Positions 16,208 through 25,096 of a stretch of 64,000 nt of DNA are shown here, piece by piece. Below the pieces are notes generated by a model. It made no database searches, was not told where the DNA came from, and was given only the letters and a program-made list of their open reading frames with translations. The first letter of the stretch is position 1, and the number at the start of each line of letters is the position of its first letter. Source of the stretch: Pseudoalteromonas nigrifaciens. Its GTDB lineage: Bacteria; Pseudomonadota; Gammaproteobacteria; Enterobacterales; Alteromonadaceae. The translations under genes and the position numbers were made by a program. The stretch is taken from assembly GCF_002221505.1 (NCBI RefSeq), contig NZ_CP011038.1, forward strand, positions 9,732 to 73,731, in the 5' to 3' direction.

Positions 16208-17713
16208 GTGAAATTAGCAGATAATGAATATGACTTACTCGTCATCGGTGGTGGCGTAAACGGCACAGGCATAGCAGCTGATGCTGCAGGAAGAGGGCTT
16301 AAAGTACTTTTGTGCGAACAGTCTGATTTAGCTTCTGCAACATCTTCAAATAGTTCCAAGCTGATCCATGGTGGACTGCGCTACCTAGAGCATTACGAAT
16401 TTAGATTAGTAAAAGAAGCGCTAGCTGAGCGTGAAGTACTTCTAAAAAATGCTCCCCACATTATGTGGCCACTTACTTTTAGATTACCACATCAGAAACA
16501 TCTGCGCCCAGCTTGGATGATTCGGATTGGTCTGTTTATGTACGATAACTTGGCTAAACGGGTTACCTTGCCTGCGTCTAAAAGTATAAAATTTGGCGAA
16601 CATAGTGTATTAGAGCCTACAATCACTAAAGGCTTTGAATATGCGGATGGGTGGGTTGATGACTCTCGTTTAGTCATTTTAAATGCATTAGCCGCTCAAG
16701 AAAGAGGCGCTGTTATTGCCACACAAACAAAATGCGTGAAAGCGCACCGCGAGCAAGGCACATGGCAAGTAACCCTAGAACAGCAAGAGACTAAACAGCA
16801 CTATGATATTTCAGTTAGAGGTATTGTAAATGCTGCAGGCCCTTGGGTTGCTAAATTGTTTGATGAAACACTTGAAGAAAAATCGCCACAAAATATTCGC
16901 CTTGTAAAGGGCAGTCATATTGTTGTACCGCGTATTCATGATGAATCACATGCTTATATTTTACAAAATAAAGATAATCGCATTGTGTTTGTGTTGCCAT
17001 TTGAGGATGATTATTCTCTAATTGGTACTACCGATGTTGAATATAATGGTGCTGCACAGGATGTAAAAATAAGTGACGAAGAAATCGATTATCTTATCGA
17101 TATTACTAATAACTACTTTAAAAAGCTTATTAAACGTGAAGATATAGTACATACCTTTTCTGGGGTAAGGCCATTACTTGATGACGAGTCGGTTAATGCA
17201 CAGGCTGTTACTCGGGACTATAAATTAGAACTTTCAAGTGACGGTCAGCGCACGCCGTTACTGAGTGTATTTGGCGGTAAAATTACCACTTATCGAAAAC
17301 TTGCAGAAGCAGCAATTAATAAGCTTGAAAGCTTTTATCCGCAAATAGGCAAACCATGGACGAAACATAATGTTTTGCCCGGTGGTGATTTTAGCTCTGT
17401 AAAAACACTTAAAAAACAATTAAAATCAAGCTATAAGTGGTTACCAGAGGTACTCTTAAATCGTTTGATACGTACTTATGGTACGCGTGCTGTAAATGTT
17501 TTAGGTGGCACAAAGCAGTTGAGTGATTTAGGTCAAAACTTCGGTCATAATTTATATGCGGCAGAAGTGGATTATCTATTGAATTATGAATGGGCTAATA
17601 GTACAAGCGACATATTGTGGCGACGCACAAAGCTAGGACTACGTTTCAATCCTGAACAAATTACTACACTTAATCACTATATTGAGTACAGCAAGTCAGC
17701 TAAAAGTGCTTAA
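16208..17713 (+). CDS. glpD: Aerobic glycerol-3-phosphate dehydrogenase
   Basis: This FAD-dependent, membrane-associated enzyme oxidises glycerol-3-phosphate to dihydroxyacetone phosphate and passes electrons to quinones. The dinucleotide motif LLVIGGGVNGTGIAADAAGR begins at residue 10, and SSNSSKLIHGGLRYLEHYEF is the DAO-family signature. LIGTTDVEY and TFSGVRPLLDDE are also typical. The 501 residues equal the usual length. The GTG start has an AAGGTGAG ribosome site. It forms an operon with glpK and ends before a bidirectional terminator. Confidence 0.96.
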   Translation: MKLADNEYDLLVIGGGVNGTGIAADAAGRGLKVLLCEQSDLASATSSNSSKLIHGGLRYLEHYEFRLVKEALAEREVLLKNAPHIMWPLTFRLPHQKHLRPAWMIRIGLFMYDNLAKRVTLPASKSIKFGEHSVLEPTITKGFEYADGWVDDSRLVILNALAAQERGAVIATQTKCVKAHREQGTWQVTLEQQETKQHYDISVRGIVNAAGPWVAKLFDETLEEKSPQNIRLVKGSHIVVPRIHDESHAYILQNKDNRIVFVLPFEDDYSLIGTTDVEYNGAAQDVKISDEEIDYLIDITNNYFKKLIKREDIVHTFSGVRPLLDDESVNAQAVTRDYKLELSSDGQRTPLLSVFGGKITTYRKLAEAAINKLESFYPQIGKPWTKHNVLPGGDFSSVKTLKKQLKSSYKWLPEVLLNRLIRTYGTRAVNVLGGTKQLSDLGQNFGHNLYAAEVDYLLNYEWANSTSDILWRRTKLGLRFNPEQITTLNHYIEYSKSAKSA

Positions 17714-17727
17714 TAACATGCAGTCAT

Positions 17728-17753
17728 ATAGCCCCTCATAATAGAGGGGCTAT
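17728..17753. terminator. Bidirectional terminator between glpD and dgoK
   Basis: ATAGCCCCTC and GAGGGGCTAT pair perfectly around a 6-nt loop, followed by TCTTT on the plus strand. The right arm overlaps the stop codon of the convergent dgoK gene. Confidence 0.85.
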
Positions 17754-18700
17754 TCTTTCATCTCTAAATTAAATAAATAATTAAAGCCACTAAGCGTCGC
17801 TGCTTTAACATCAACCCCAATACTCTTAACACCGATTTGCTTCAGTGCTGTAATAAAACATTTATTAAGTTGCTCTGTACCAATAACTACTACTTGCGTA
17901 TCACTTAATAATTGCCATTCGCTAGCATGGCGAGATGCTCTTACATCGCTGCCAATTAAGACGCCCGATAAATATGCTTTTGCTTGTACTGGAGTTAAAT
18001 CCTTTGAAAGTTGACGAGTACGCACACTAAAAATACCATGCGCCAAGTTCCCGTTATCACTACCTAAAGTAAGCTCACAACCTTGTTCAAATGATTCCCA
18101 GTCAAACTCTCCTTTTGCGCAATCGTTAGGAATTAAAACACTTTGATTACATAATAAATCGTATAATTCACCGGTCATTGCTGTTTTAAAGCATATTATT
18201 TCACCGCGGTCTAATAACACCCACTTTGTATGGGTACCCGGCAAACAAAGTAGCACTTTAACATGCTGGTATTCGGGGTTTTCTTTTAAAAACCCCAAAA
18301 TTTGAAGTTCTTCACCACGCATTACGTCAAATAAATTATTTTTTAGCATGCACTTTGTACCAGGTAACGCCTTTATAGTAAGTCCCGCATAACTAAAACT
18401 CACTGCTAAATTAAGTAACTCTTCAGGGTTAATTGGACACTCTAAATAAGGCGTTACATGCCAGCCAATATTCGAGGTGATCTGCCCTGAAATATAAATA
18501 GGTAAACTGCCATACTCTTGCTCCCAGTCACCAACTGTATCAACTAAGGTTTGCCCAAAGTGTTGGCTAGCTTTTACTACGCCGGGTCCGTCGCGTTGCG
18601 CTAATAACTTAAATGTTGATTGCGTTTGTACTTCACATAAATAAGCACGTAAATGGCTCGTTCCCCAGTCAACAGCAATAAAAGATGGTGAAGCAGTCAA
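17750..18700 (-). CDS. dgoK: 2-dehydro-3-deoxygalactonokinase
   Basis: DgoK phosphorylates 2-keto-3-deoxy-galactonate with ATP in the De Ley-Doudoroff galactose route. The actin-fold phosphate motif FIAVDWGTSHLRAYL is at the N-terminus, and LCLPGTHTKWVLLDRGEI with FKTAMTGELYDLL is characteristic of the DgoK family. At 316 residues it is slightly longer than E. coli DgoK (292). A TTG start at 18700 lies 3 bp after the stop of the SDR gene. The matching aldolase (dgoA) and galactonate dehydratase (dgoD) are not in this window. Confidence 0.9.
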   Translation of the reverse strand: MTASPSFIAVDWGTSHLRAYLCEVQTQSTFKLLAQRDGPGVVKASQHFGQTLVDTVGDWEQEYGSLPIYISGQITSNIGWHVTPYLECPINPEELLNLAVSFSYAGLTIKALPGTKCMLKNNLFDVMRGEELQILGFLKENPEYQHVKVLLCLPGTHTKWVLLDRGEIICFKTAMTGELYDLLCNQSVLIPNDCAKGEFDWESFEQGCELTLGSDNGNLAHGIFSVRTRQLSKDLTPVQAKAYLSGVLIGSDVRASRHASEWQLLSDTQVVVIGTEQLNKCFITALKQIGVKSIGVDVKAATLSGFNYLFNLEMKE

Positions 18701-18703
18701 GTT

Positions 18704-19462
18704 TTAAAGCCTCCCGCCGTCAATTTTAATACTTTGCCCGGTGATCATACTACTTTCATCTGCAGCTAAAAATAGTGCTAAATTTGCAACATCCTCAGGT
18801 GTAACTAATTTTTTTAATGCCATAGCTGCCATCCATTTTACTTGTTCTTCCTCAGTAAACCAGCTTGCTAGTTGCCGCTTTGTGGCGACCCAACCAGGTA
18901 AAATAGCGTTTACTCGAATACCAAATTCACCATAATCTCGAGCTAATGCTTTAGTCATTCCTATGATACCCGCTTTAGCGGTTACATAGCCTGCCATTTG
19001 GGGTTGCCCCATAATAGCGTTAATAGAGCTAAAATTTATTATGCTACCTGAGTTCTCTTTTTGCATAAAAGACATTGCGACTTGAGAGGCAAAAAAGGCT
19101 GGATTTAAATTTATTTGTAAGCATTGTTCCCAATCATTAACCGTAACTTCTTCACTTGCTTGGCGACGATCGTTTGCTACGTTATTAACTAGTACATTAA
19201 TATTACCAAGAACTAAACTCGCATCAACTAGTGACTTTTGCAGAGCATATGAGTCTGTTACATCGACTTGTCTATACCATAAATTAGCCTCTGGGAGGCT
19301 GTTAATAAGCACTCGTGCGGAGTCATCATCTATATCTATAAATGCCACTTTAGCATCCTGCTTAGCAAACGATTCAACCATTGCCTTTCCGATGCCTGAA
19401 GCACCGCCAGTAATAAAGATAACTTTACCTCTAAGGCTATGATATTGGGCTAAGGTGTTCAA
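18704..19462 (-). CDS. SDR-family dehydrogenase, probably sugar-specific
   Basis: This is a classical short-chain dehydrogenase: NAD-binding motif FITGGASGIGKAM, the NVAN motif (VNNVANDR), catalytic Ser in INFSSINAIM and YxxxK in AGYVTAKAGI, and the C-terminal SSMITGQSIKIDGGRL. I chose TTG 19462 because a GGAG site sits 8 bp before it and it gives a normal 252 residues; in-frame starts at ATG 19507 and TTG 19528 would add an unusual N-terminal tail. Pairing with dgoK suggests galactose 1-dehydrogenase or a related step of galactose/galactonate oxidation. Confidence 0.87.
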   Translation of the reverse strand: MNTLAQYHSLRGKVIFITGGASGIGKAMVESFAKQDAKVAFIDIDDDSARVLINSLPEANLWYRQVDVTDSYALQKSLVDASLVLGNINVLVNNVANDRRQASEEVTVNDWEQCLQINLNPAFFASQVAMSFMQKENSGSIINFSSINAIMGQPQMAGYVTAKAGIIGMTKALARDYGEFGIRVNAILPGWVATKRQLASWFTEEEQVKWMAAMALKKLVTPEDVANLALFLAADESSMITGQSIKIDGGRL

Positions 19463-19571
19463 ATTAGATTCTCCATACAGTGTATATTCACTCCTATTTA
19501 ACACCATAATAAATCTATAATGAACCAAGCAGAGCTTTTATCACTGTGTTAAACATTTACTAATAAAAGTT

Positions 19572-19612
19572 TATAGCATATCTATACGTACATTAATATG
19601 ATATATGCTATA
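19572..19612. promoter_or_regulatory. Inverted repeat in the SDR/GntR divergent promoter
   Basis: TATAGCATAT (19572-19581) and ATATGCTATA (19603-19612) form an inverted repeat between the divergent SDR-dgoK and GntR genes. ATGATATATGCTAT at 19598-19611 recurs inverted with one change upstream of the alpha-galactosidase (22667-22680). This is a likely operator for the adjacent GntR regulator. Confidence 0.55.
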
Positions 19613-19647
19613 TAATAAAGTAATATCTCAACTCGGAATCCTGCGTA

Positions 19648-20349
19648 ATGAAAAGCCAACCTCGTCAAAATTTAACGCAACAACTCGCTCACGATCTAGG
19701 GTTTGCTATTGTGCGTGGTATTTACCCTATAAATGAAGGGCTGCCTTCTGAAGCTGACTTATGTATTAAATACGATGTAAGCCGCAGCGCAACTCGAGAA
19801 GCGGTAAAAATGCTCTCAGCTAAAGGGTTAATATCTTCTCGTCCTAAACAAGGTATTCGTGTTCTACCTGAAAGTAGCTGGAATATGTTTGATACTGATG
19901 TATTACGCTGGATTCTAAGCAGTAACCCGTCACTTTCATTGTTAAAAGAATTCACCCAAGTACGTGTAGCGCTTGAACCACAGGCTGCAGCCCTTGCAGC
20001 TATAAGTGCCACAGCTGAGCAACTCGCAGAAATTGATAATGCATTAGCGCGTATGGCAGATGCTGACAAAGGATTGGATGATACGCTGGAAGCAGATATT
20101 GCTTTTCATACTAGTATATTAGTTGCCAGTAATAATCGATTTTTTGTACAGTTAACTGAGTTTATCAGTACAGCTTTACGCGTAAGCATTCGTTATACAA
20201 ATCATATAAAAGGCGTGCCTGGTGCTGATGTAGCAAAACATGCAGATATTTTAAATACCATTAAATCACGCAACCCTGAACGAGCTAAAAAAGCAGTAGA
20301 AACAATTTTAGAAGAAGCCCTTGAATTAATTGAATCTAGATTAGTTTAA
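19648..20349 (+). CDS. GntR-family (FadR subfamily) transcriptional regulator
   Basis: An N-terminal winged helix (LPSEADLCIKYDVSRSATRE with AVKMLSAKGLISSRPKQG) is followed by an all-helical FCD ligand domain (residues ~85-225) with the metal-binding Asp/His pattern in DIAFHTSILVASNN. It is 233 residues. Similar proteins control galactonate (DgoR) and hexuronate genes. Placed divergently from SDR-dgoK, it most likely represses that operon and itself, and possibly the alpha-galactosidase through a shared site. The effector is unknown. Confidence 0.88.
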   Translation: MKSQPRQNLTQQLAHDLGFAIVRGIYPINEGLPSEADLCIKYDVSRSATREAVKMLSAKGLISSRPKQGIRVLPESSWNMFDTDVLRWILSSNPSLSLLKEFTQVRVALEPQAAALAAISATAEQLAEIDNALARMADADKGLDDTLEADIAFHTSILVASNNRFFVQLTEFISTALRVSIRYTNHIKGVPGADVAKHADILNTIKSRNPERAKKAVETILEEALELIESRLV

Positions 20350-20365
20350 TATTTTGAAGGCTTTA

Positions 20366-20391
20366 AAAAGGGAGCTTACTTGCTCCCTTTT
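20366..20391. terminator. Bidirectional terminator, gntR / alpha-galactosidase
   Basis: AAAAGGGAGC and GCTCCCTTTT pair perfectly around TTACTT, with A- and T-rich tails on both sides. It sits 17 bp after the gntR stop and 20 bp before the convergent alpha-galactosidase stop. Confidence 0.88.
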
Positions 20392-20410
20392 GCTACTTTT
20401 TCTTTAAACT

Positions 20411-22543
20411 TTAAATTTTATTAAGTTCAAAAACAAGTGATGTTTGTGGAAATGATATTGGCATTTGTAGACCAAATTGCATTAACGCTTCACCTGTGAA
20501 TTTCTGTCCATTTACCGCAGCAATAGAAGATGGACGATACTCTTCAAATTTAACAGGCCATACTAAGCTAAGTGTGTACTGCGCATCAGCATCTAGGCCA
20601 ACAAAGCGAAGCTTATTAGGCGCTGTACGCGGTGTTTCGCGCACGCTGTTATAAGCAAATAATGCTTTTGATTTTCGCTCATCGATTAAACCAAAGTTAA
20701 TTGATAAATCGTCGCTATCAAGGCGGTATAAATCTGCAGCATGAATAAAGTCACGATGCTCTTTATGTAGAGAAATAGCTGCTTTAAGTGCGCTGTATTC
20801 GTGATCAGTTAATTCACGTGGGTCCATTTCAATGCCCATATGACCAAACATTGATACAGCAGCACGCATTTCAATACTTACGTTACGCCCTGTAATGTGA
20901 CAATCCCGAGGACCTACATGAGCCCCCATTACCGACGATGGGAAGAAGAACGAACAACCACGCTGAATTTCAAGGCGATCAAGCGCATCGTTAGAATCTG
21001 ACGTCCATACACGGTCTGTATGTGCAAGTACGCCGTAATCTACACGGGCACCACCTGATGAACAGCTTTCTATTTCAAGCCCAGGATGCGCGGCTTTAAT
21101 ACGGTCAATTAAACGATAAAGTGCAAGTGTTTGTTGATGCACCGCAGGTTTTCCTGAAAAGTTACCTGCATGGTTAATATCACGGTTCATATCCCACTTA
21201 ATATACTTTATCGCTGGGTACTCAACTAAGATATCGTGGATTGCTGTGTATAAGTACTCAATAACTTCTGTACGAGTTAAATCAAGCACGAATTGATTTC
21301 TGAAGCTTAATTGCTCATTATTTTCTGAGCCTAACACCCAATCAGGGTGAGCACGGTAAAGGTCACTATCTGGGTTTACCATTTCAGGCTCAAACCAAAG
21401 GCCAAACTCCATACCTAAGCCATTTACATGCTCGATTATTGGCAACAAGCCATCAGGATACACATCATAGTCTACAGTCCAATCACCAAGTCCTGCATTG
21501 TCGTCATGACGCCCTTTAAACCAACCATCATCAAGTACAAAGCGCTCAACACCTAATGGAGCAACTTTGTCAGCTAACTCTTTAAGAGTATCTACATCAT
21601 GGGTGAAGTAAATTCCTTCCCATGTATTATAATGCACCGGACGTGCTTTCTCACGTTGTGCTTGAGTAAGTAGATTTGCTTTAACAAAACGGTGAAAATT
21701 ACGAGAAAGCGCGCTAAACCCCTTGTTTGAGAATGAGCTATAAATATTAGGGCTTTGGTAAGTTTCGCCTTTAGAAAGAGTAAGTTCACCAGGTAATAGC
21801 AATTCACCCATTTGTACGTAACGGCGCCCTTCGGGTAATAACTCTGCACGCAATTTATTATTACCACTCCAACCTAAGTGGAAACCATAACACTCGCCAT
21901 GCTGCTCTCCTGCGCCTTCACTATGTACTAATAAACCAGGAAATACGTCGTGTGATGTTTTACCCTTACGATTTTCACGTACAAAACTACCTAGTGTTAA
22001 ATCAACTGATTGGCGTTGAAACTCATTCGCCCAACGACCCTCGAAGCTTACAATTTTATTTATGCTATCTGGTAACGGAAATGTTGGTGCAGCACAGAAG
22101 TTAACGTTTAATGGCAAATCGCCTAAATTAGTTAGTACAGTATGCGCGCTCAATACATCGGTATCATTATCGAGCGTAATACTGTGCAGTAATTCAATAC
22201 CACGTAATGTATCTACACTTAAAAACTCAATTGTTGAATTTAAAGGCTGGCGAACTTCTTTAAGCTGTGGACCAACTGACCAAGCAATAGAATCATTTAT
22301 TAACTCAAGCCCTGGTGCACCAGTAAAACCTTCACCTAATAATGGTGAAAGGGAAATGGGTGCTTCTTCAACTACAGCACATTTCACTTCTTGGCGGGTA
22401 GCAAGTTGAGCTAACATAGTTTCTGTAGTTTGCTCTGATAATTTTTTACCAAAGTATAGTAACGAAGGTGTTTTTCTTTGACAGTCGAAAATTACAGTGC
22501 AATTTGCACTGTCTAATCGATAAAATAATTTAGTGTCAGCCAT
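20411..22543 (-). CDS. Alpha-galactosidase, GH36
   Basis: This retaining alpha-galactosidase (710 residues, usual GH36 length) releases galactose from alpha-galactosides such as melibiose or raffinose. The nucleophile Asp lies in YIKWDMNRDINH, and the acid/base Asp in VWTSDSNDALDRL after the conserved ESCSSGGARVDYG. VLDDGWFKGRHDDNAGLGDW and FGLWFEPEMVNPDSDLYRAH are further family blocks. No signal peptide is seen, so it should act in the cytoplasm on imported sugar. It follows the symporter gene in the same direction but has its own leader with a GntR-like half-site. Confidence 0.95.
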   Translation of the reverse strand: MADTKLFYRLDSANCTVIFDCQRKTPSLLYFGKKLSEQTTETMLAQLATRQEVKCAVVEEAPISLSPLLGEGFTGAPGLELINDSIAWSVGPQLKEVRQPLNSTIEFLSVDTLRGIELLHSITLDNDTDVLSAHTVLTNLGDLPLNVNFCAAPTFPLPDSINKIVSFEGRWANEFQRQSVDLTLGSFVRENRKGKTSHDVFPGLLVHSEGAGEQHGECYGFHLGWSGNNKLRAELLPEGRRYVQMGELLLPGELTLSKGETYQSPNIYSSFSNKGFSALSRNFHRFVKANLLTQAQREKARPVHYNTWEGIYFTHDVDTLKELADKVAPLGVERFVLDDGWFKGRHDDNAGLGDWTVDYDVYPDGLLPIIEHVNGLGMEFGLWFEPEMVNPDSDLYRAHPDWVLGSENNEQLSFRNQFVLDLTRTEVIEYLYTAIHDILVEYPAIKYIKWDMNRDINHAGNFSGKPAVHQQTLALYRLIDRIKAAHPGLEIESCSSGGARVDYGVLAHTDRVWTSDSNDALDRLEIQRGCSFFFPSSVMGAHVGPRDCHITGRNVSIEMRAAVSMFGHMGIEMDPRELTDHEYSALKAAISLHKEHRDFIHAADLYRLDSDDLSINFGLIDERKSKALFAYNSVRETPRTAPNKLRFVGLDADAQYTLSLVWPVKFEEYRPSSIAAVNGQKFTGEALMQFGLQMPISFPQTSLVFELNKI

Positions 22544-22754
22544 GATTCTCCTATCCTTTTATCCATTGTGTGAGTTGTAAATATAATGAAGGTATATTAG
22601 TTATATCCTGAGTTTATATGCCTATCGTTGCTCAAGGCATAATCTATCAGATGGGAATAATTAATAATAGTATATATCATACAAATAAATTGTTAATAGA
22701 CTATTGCACCTAAATCACAAACTTTCCTGTACTTAATAAGGCTTCTAAAAGTAA

Positions 22755-22785
22755 AAATCGGCCAGAGCACCCCCTTGACCGATTT
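22755..22785 (-). terminator. Terminator after the sugar symporter gene
   Basis: AAATCGGCCA pairs with TGACCGATTT (one G-T wobble) and on the minus strand runs into TTTTTACTTTT. It lies 23 bp beyond the symporter stop. Confidence 0.8.
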
Positions 22786-22807
22786 GTCAGCTTTAACAAT
22801 TGGTAAT

Positions 22808-24286
22808 TTATTTTTGCTCTTGAGCAGATCCAATAACTTCAATTGCAGGTGACTTACCAGCCCATTGAGCTGTTAAGCCAAATACAACCTTATTTACAAT
22901 CAATGCAAAAGCTACGCATACAATTAAGGTAATAGGCATTACATGAATATAATGCAAATCAGTATGTAATGGTGAGTTTTTAAAGGTCAGCATACCGTAC
23001 ATAGTAACTCCTAAGATTACAGCTGCAATACCTGCTCGCGCATCAACATTTTTAAATAGCAAGCCCACAACAAAAATAGAAAATATAGGCATGCTTAGCA
23101 GGCCATTCAATTGTTGCAGTAAATTAATGATGCTATCGGCCTGTTGATAAATAGGCACAAGTACAAGCGTTAAGCTTGTTAGTAGCAATGTTACATAACC
23201 ACTTAGCTTTACAACACTTGGTTCTTTATTAAAATATGCTTCGTGAATATCACACACATATAATGCCGTAGATGAGTTTAGTAAACTGTTATAAGTTGAA
23301 AGCACTGCTGCAGCCATTGCTGCGGCAAACACACCTGTTAACCATGTAGGTATTACATCGCCCACAATTCGACCATAAGCGGCGTCGCCAATATCACCAT
23401 AAAGCTTAAACGAAATAATACCCGGTAATACCACGATTGCTGGGACGATTAAAAAGCGAATCCCCGCAGCTGCAAATATACCTTTTTGCGCTTCTTTAAC
23501 ATTAGGCGCTGCCATTGCTCGCTGCGTAATTGTTTGGTTAGTACCCCAGTAAAACATTTGAATGAAGATCATGCCGGTTAAAAGTGTTGGCCACGGAATA
23601 GGTGAATCAGCATCGCCAATTAATGTTAAACGTTCTTCTGGAATACCGCTAAAATCATAATCAATTGCATTAAGTGCTAAAAACACCACTAAAACAGCCA
23701 TACCGAGTACAAGTATACCGTTGTAGGTATCCGATACAGCAACTGCACGCAGGCCACCAAAAAAGGCATAAACAGCACCAATAATGGCAAAGGCTGTCGC
23801 AATATACATTAACGGAATATCCACTTTAAACATGGTTTGCATAAATAGCGCACCAGAGTAGATTACCGCTGGCATATAAATAAGTGCATTACCTAAAAAG
23901 AACAACCCACCAATAACAGCGCGAATATGCTTGTTGTTATAGCGCTTTTCCAATAACTCTGTCGTGGTAGTACAATTGTATTTGTAATAAACTGGAATAA
24001 ACACTTTAGCTAAAATAATTAAGCCAATAATTGCTGCTAATTCCCACCAAACTAGTAACGCCATTTGGTTACCATTCATACCTACAAGCTGATCGGTACT
24101 TAGATTAGTTAATGTGATCGAACCTGCAACAAAAATCCAAGTAAGGCCACCGCCCGCTAAAAAATACTCTTTGGTTTGGCTTTGTCCGTTATTGCGATTT
24201 TGACCTCGACATTTCCAATAAGTAAGGCCACCAATTAATGCGGTGACAAAAACAAAAACCACTAACTGTAAAATGTTATCTGACAT
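22808..24286 (-). CDS. SSS-family sodium/sugar symporter
   Basis: This 492-residue inner-membrane protein has about 13-14 helices and belongs to the solute:sodium symporter (SGLT-like) family. Typical features are EYFLAGGGLTWIFVAGSITL with NLSTDQLVGMNG, the TTTTELLEKRYNNKHIRA loop and FYWGTNQTITQRAMAA. Co-location with alpha- and beta-galactosidases suggests import of galactose or a galactoside with sodium. It is the last gene of a run that begins at the TonB receptor, so it would complete outer-to-inner membrane uptake. Confidence 0.92.
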   Translation of the reverse strand: MSDNILQLVVFVFVTALIGGLTYWKCRGQNRNNGQSQTKEYFLAGGGLTWIFVAGSITLTNLSTDQLVGMNGNQMALLVWWELAAIIGLIILAKVFIPVYYKYNCTTTTELLEKRYNNKHIRAVIGGLFFLGNALIYMPAVIYSGALFMQTMFKVDIPLMYIATAFAIIGAVYAFFGGLRAVAVSDTYNGILVLGMAVLVVFLALNAIDYDFSGIPEERLTLIGDADSPIPWPTLLTGMIFIQMFYWGTNQTITQRAMAAPNVKEAQKGIFAAAGIRFLIVPAIVVLPGIISFKLYGDIGDAAYGRIVGDVIPTWLTGVFAAAMAAAVLSTYNSLLNSSTALYVCDIHEAYFNKEPSVVKLSGYVTLLLTSLTLVLVPIYQQADSIINLLQQLNGLLSMPIFSIFVVGLLFKNVDARAGIAAVILGVTMYGMLTFKNSPLHTDLHYIHVMPITLIVCVAFALIVNKVVFGLTAQWAGKSPAIEVIGSAQEQK

Positions 24287-24322
24287 GTGTGTGTCTCTTA
24301 TATGTGTGTGAAAACAGACACG

Positions 24323-25090
24323 CTAAAATGCGTGCGCATCTCGACTTAGCTCTAATTTAATTTGCTTTAAAGGCTTGAGTTCTGGATGCTGATTATGAAT
24401 TTTTACTAAGGCGTTAAGCTGAAAAAGTGAAATTAACATGCTATTTAACACATTTAAGTAACCTTGCTTATGTAAGTTAACAATAGTGTCATGATCAAGT
24501 GCTTGAAGCTTATCTTCGTCAACGGTACTCAAGCCTTGAATAGTTTGAGGGTCGCCTTGTTCGAACTGCAAAATAATATCAATATCCTTTATAAGCCCTA
24601 AACGCACTAACTCTTGTGTAAATTTATAAGTGAGATAATCGTTTTTTAAATCAGCTTCGAGTAGTTTTTTCTGCGCGCTTAAAAATAAACTTGGGGTTCC
24701 TTTATTATCAAATAACGCTTCACCTTGCTCTATATTTACTACTGAGCTTTCTTCATCTATAGCAACAAAGTAATCACTACTATTAGCATCGTGTGTTAAT
24801 AAATAAAGTGGATATGATTGCATACACATTGGTGTATAAAGTGCGTGCCATTTTGTGTTATTTACTAATAAATTTTTATTAGCATTAAAACTGGTTAGGG
24901 CTGAAATTGTATAGCTACCATTTTGTGCATTACGTGCAAAAAACACAGGAAGATCGCACGTTACTTTAGCTACTTCTGTTGCTCTTAAATTAAGTAAATG
25001 CTTGGTTGATGCATAAATTGCCGCAGCATTAGGGTTAACTTTTAATGCTTGATGTTCTGTGTTTGATAATTTTTTAATTGCCATCTTCAC
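24323..25090 (-). CDS. SapC-family protein
   Basis: The protein matches the SapC Pfam family (unrelated to the SapC peptide permease): LNLRATEVAKVTCDLPVFFA, WHALYTPMCMQSYPLYLL and SPLFLSAQ-like FLSAQKKLLEADL. It is 255 residues without a signal peptide or membrane helix. Such genes recur next to tryptophan-halogenase-like and TonB-receptor genes in Alteromonadales and Caulobacter carbohydrate loci. Biochemical function is unknown. It starts 6 bp after the halogenase gene; the second Met (24323-25084) is an equally good start. Confidence 0.82.
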   Translation of the reverse strand: MKMAIKKLSNTEHQALKVNPNAAAIYASTKHLLNLRATEVAKVTCDLPVFFARNAQNGSYTISALTSFNANKNLLVNNTKWHALYTPMCMQSYPLYLLTHDANSSDYFVAIDEESSVVNIEQGEALFDNKGTPSLFLSAQKKLLEADLKNDYLTYKFTQELVRLGLIKDIDIILQFEQGDPQTIQGLSTVDEDKLQALDHDTIVNLHKQGYLNVLNSMLISLFQLNALVKIHNQHPELKPLKQIKLELSRDAHAF

Positions 25091-25096
25091 ACATCC

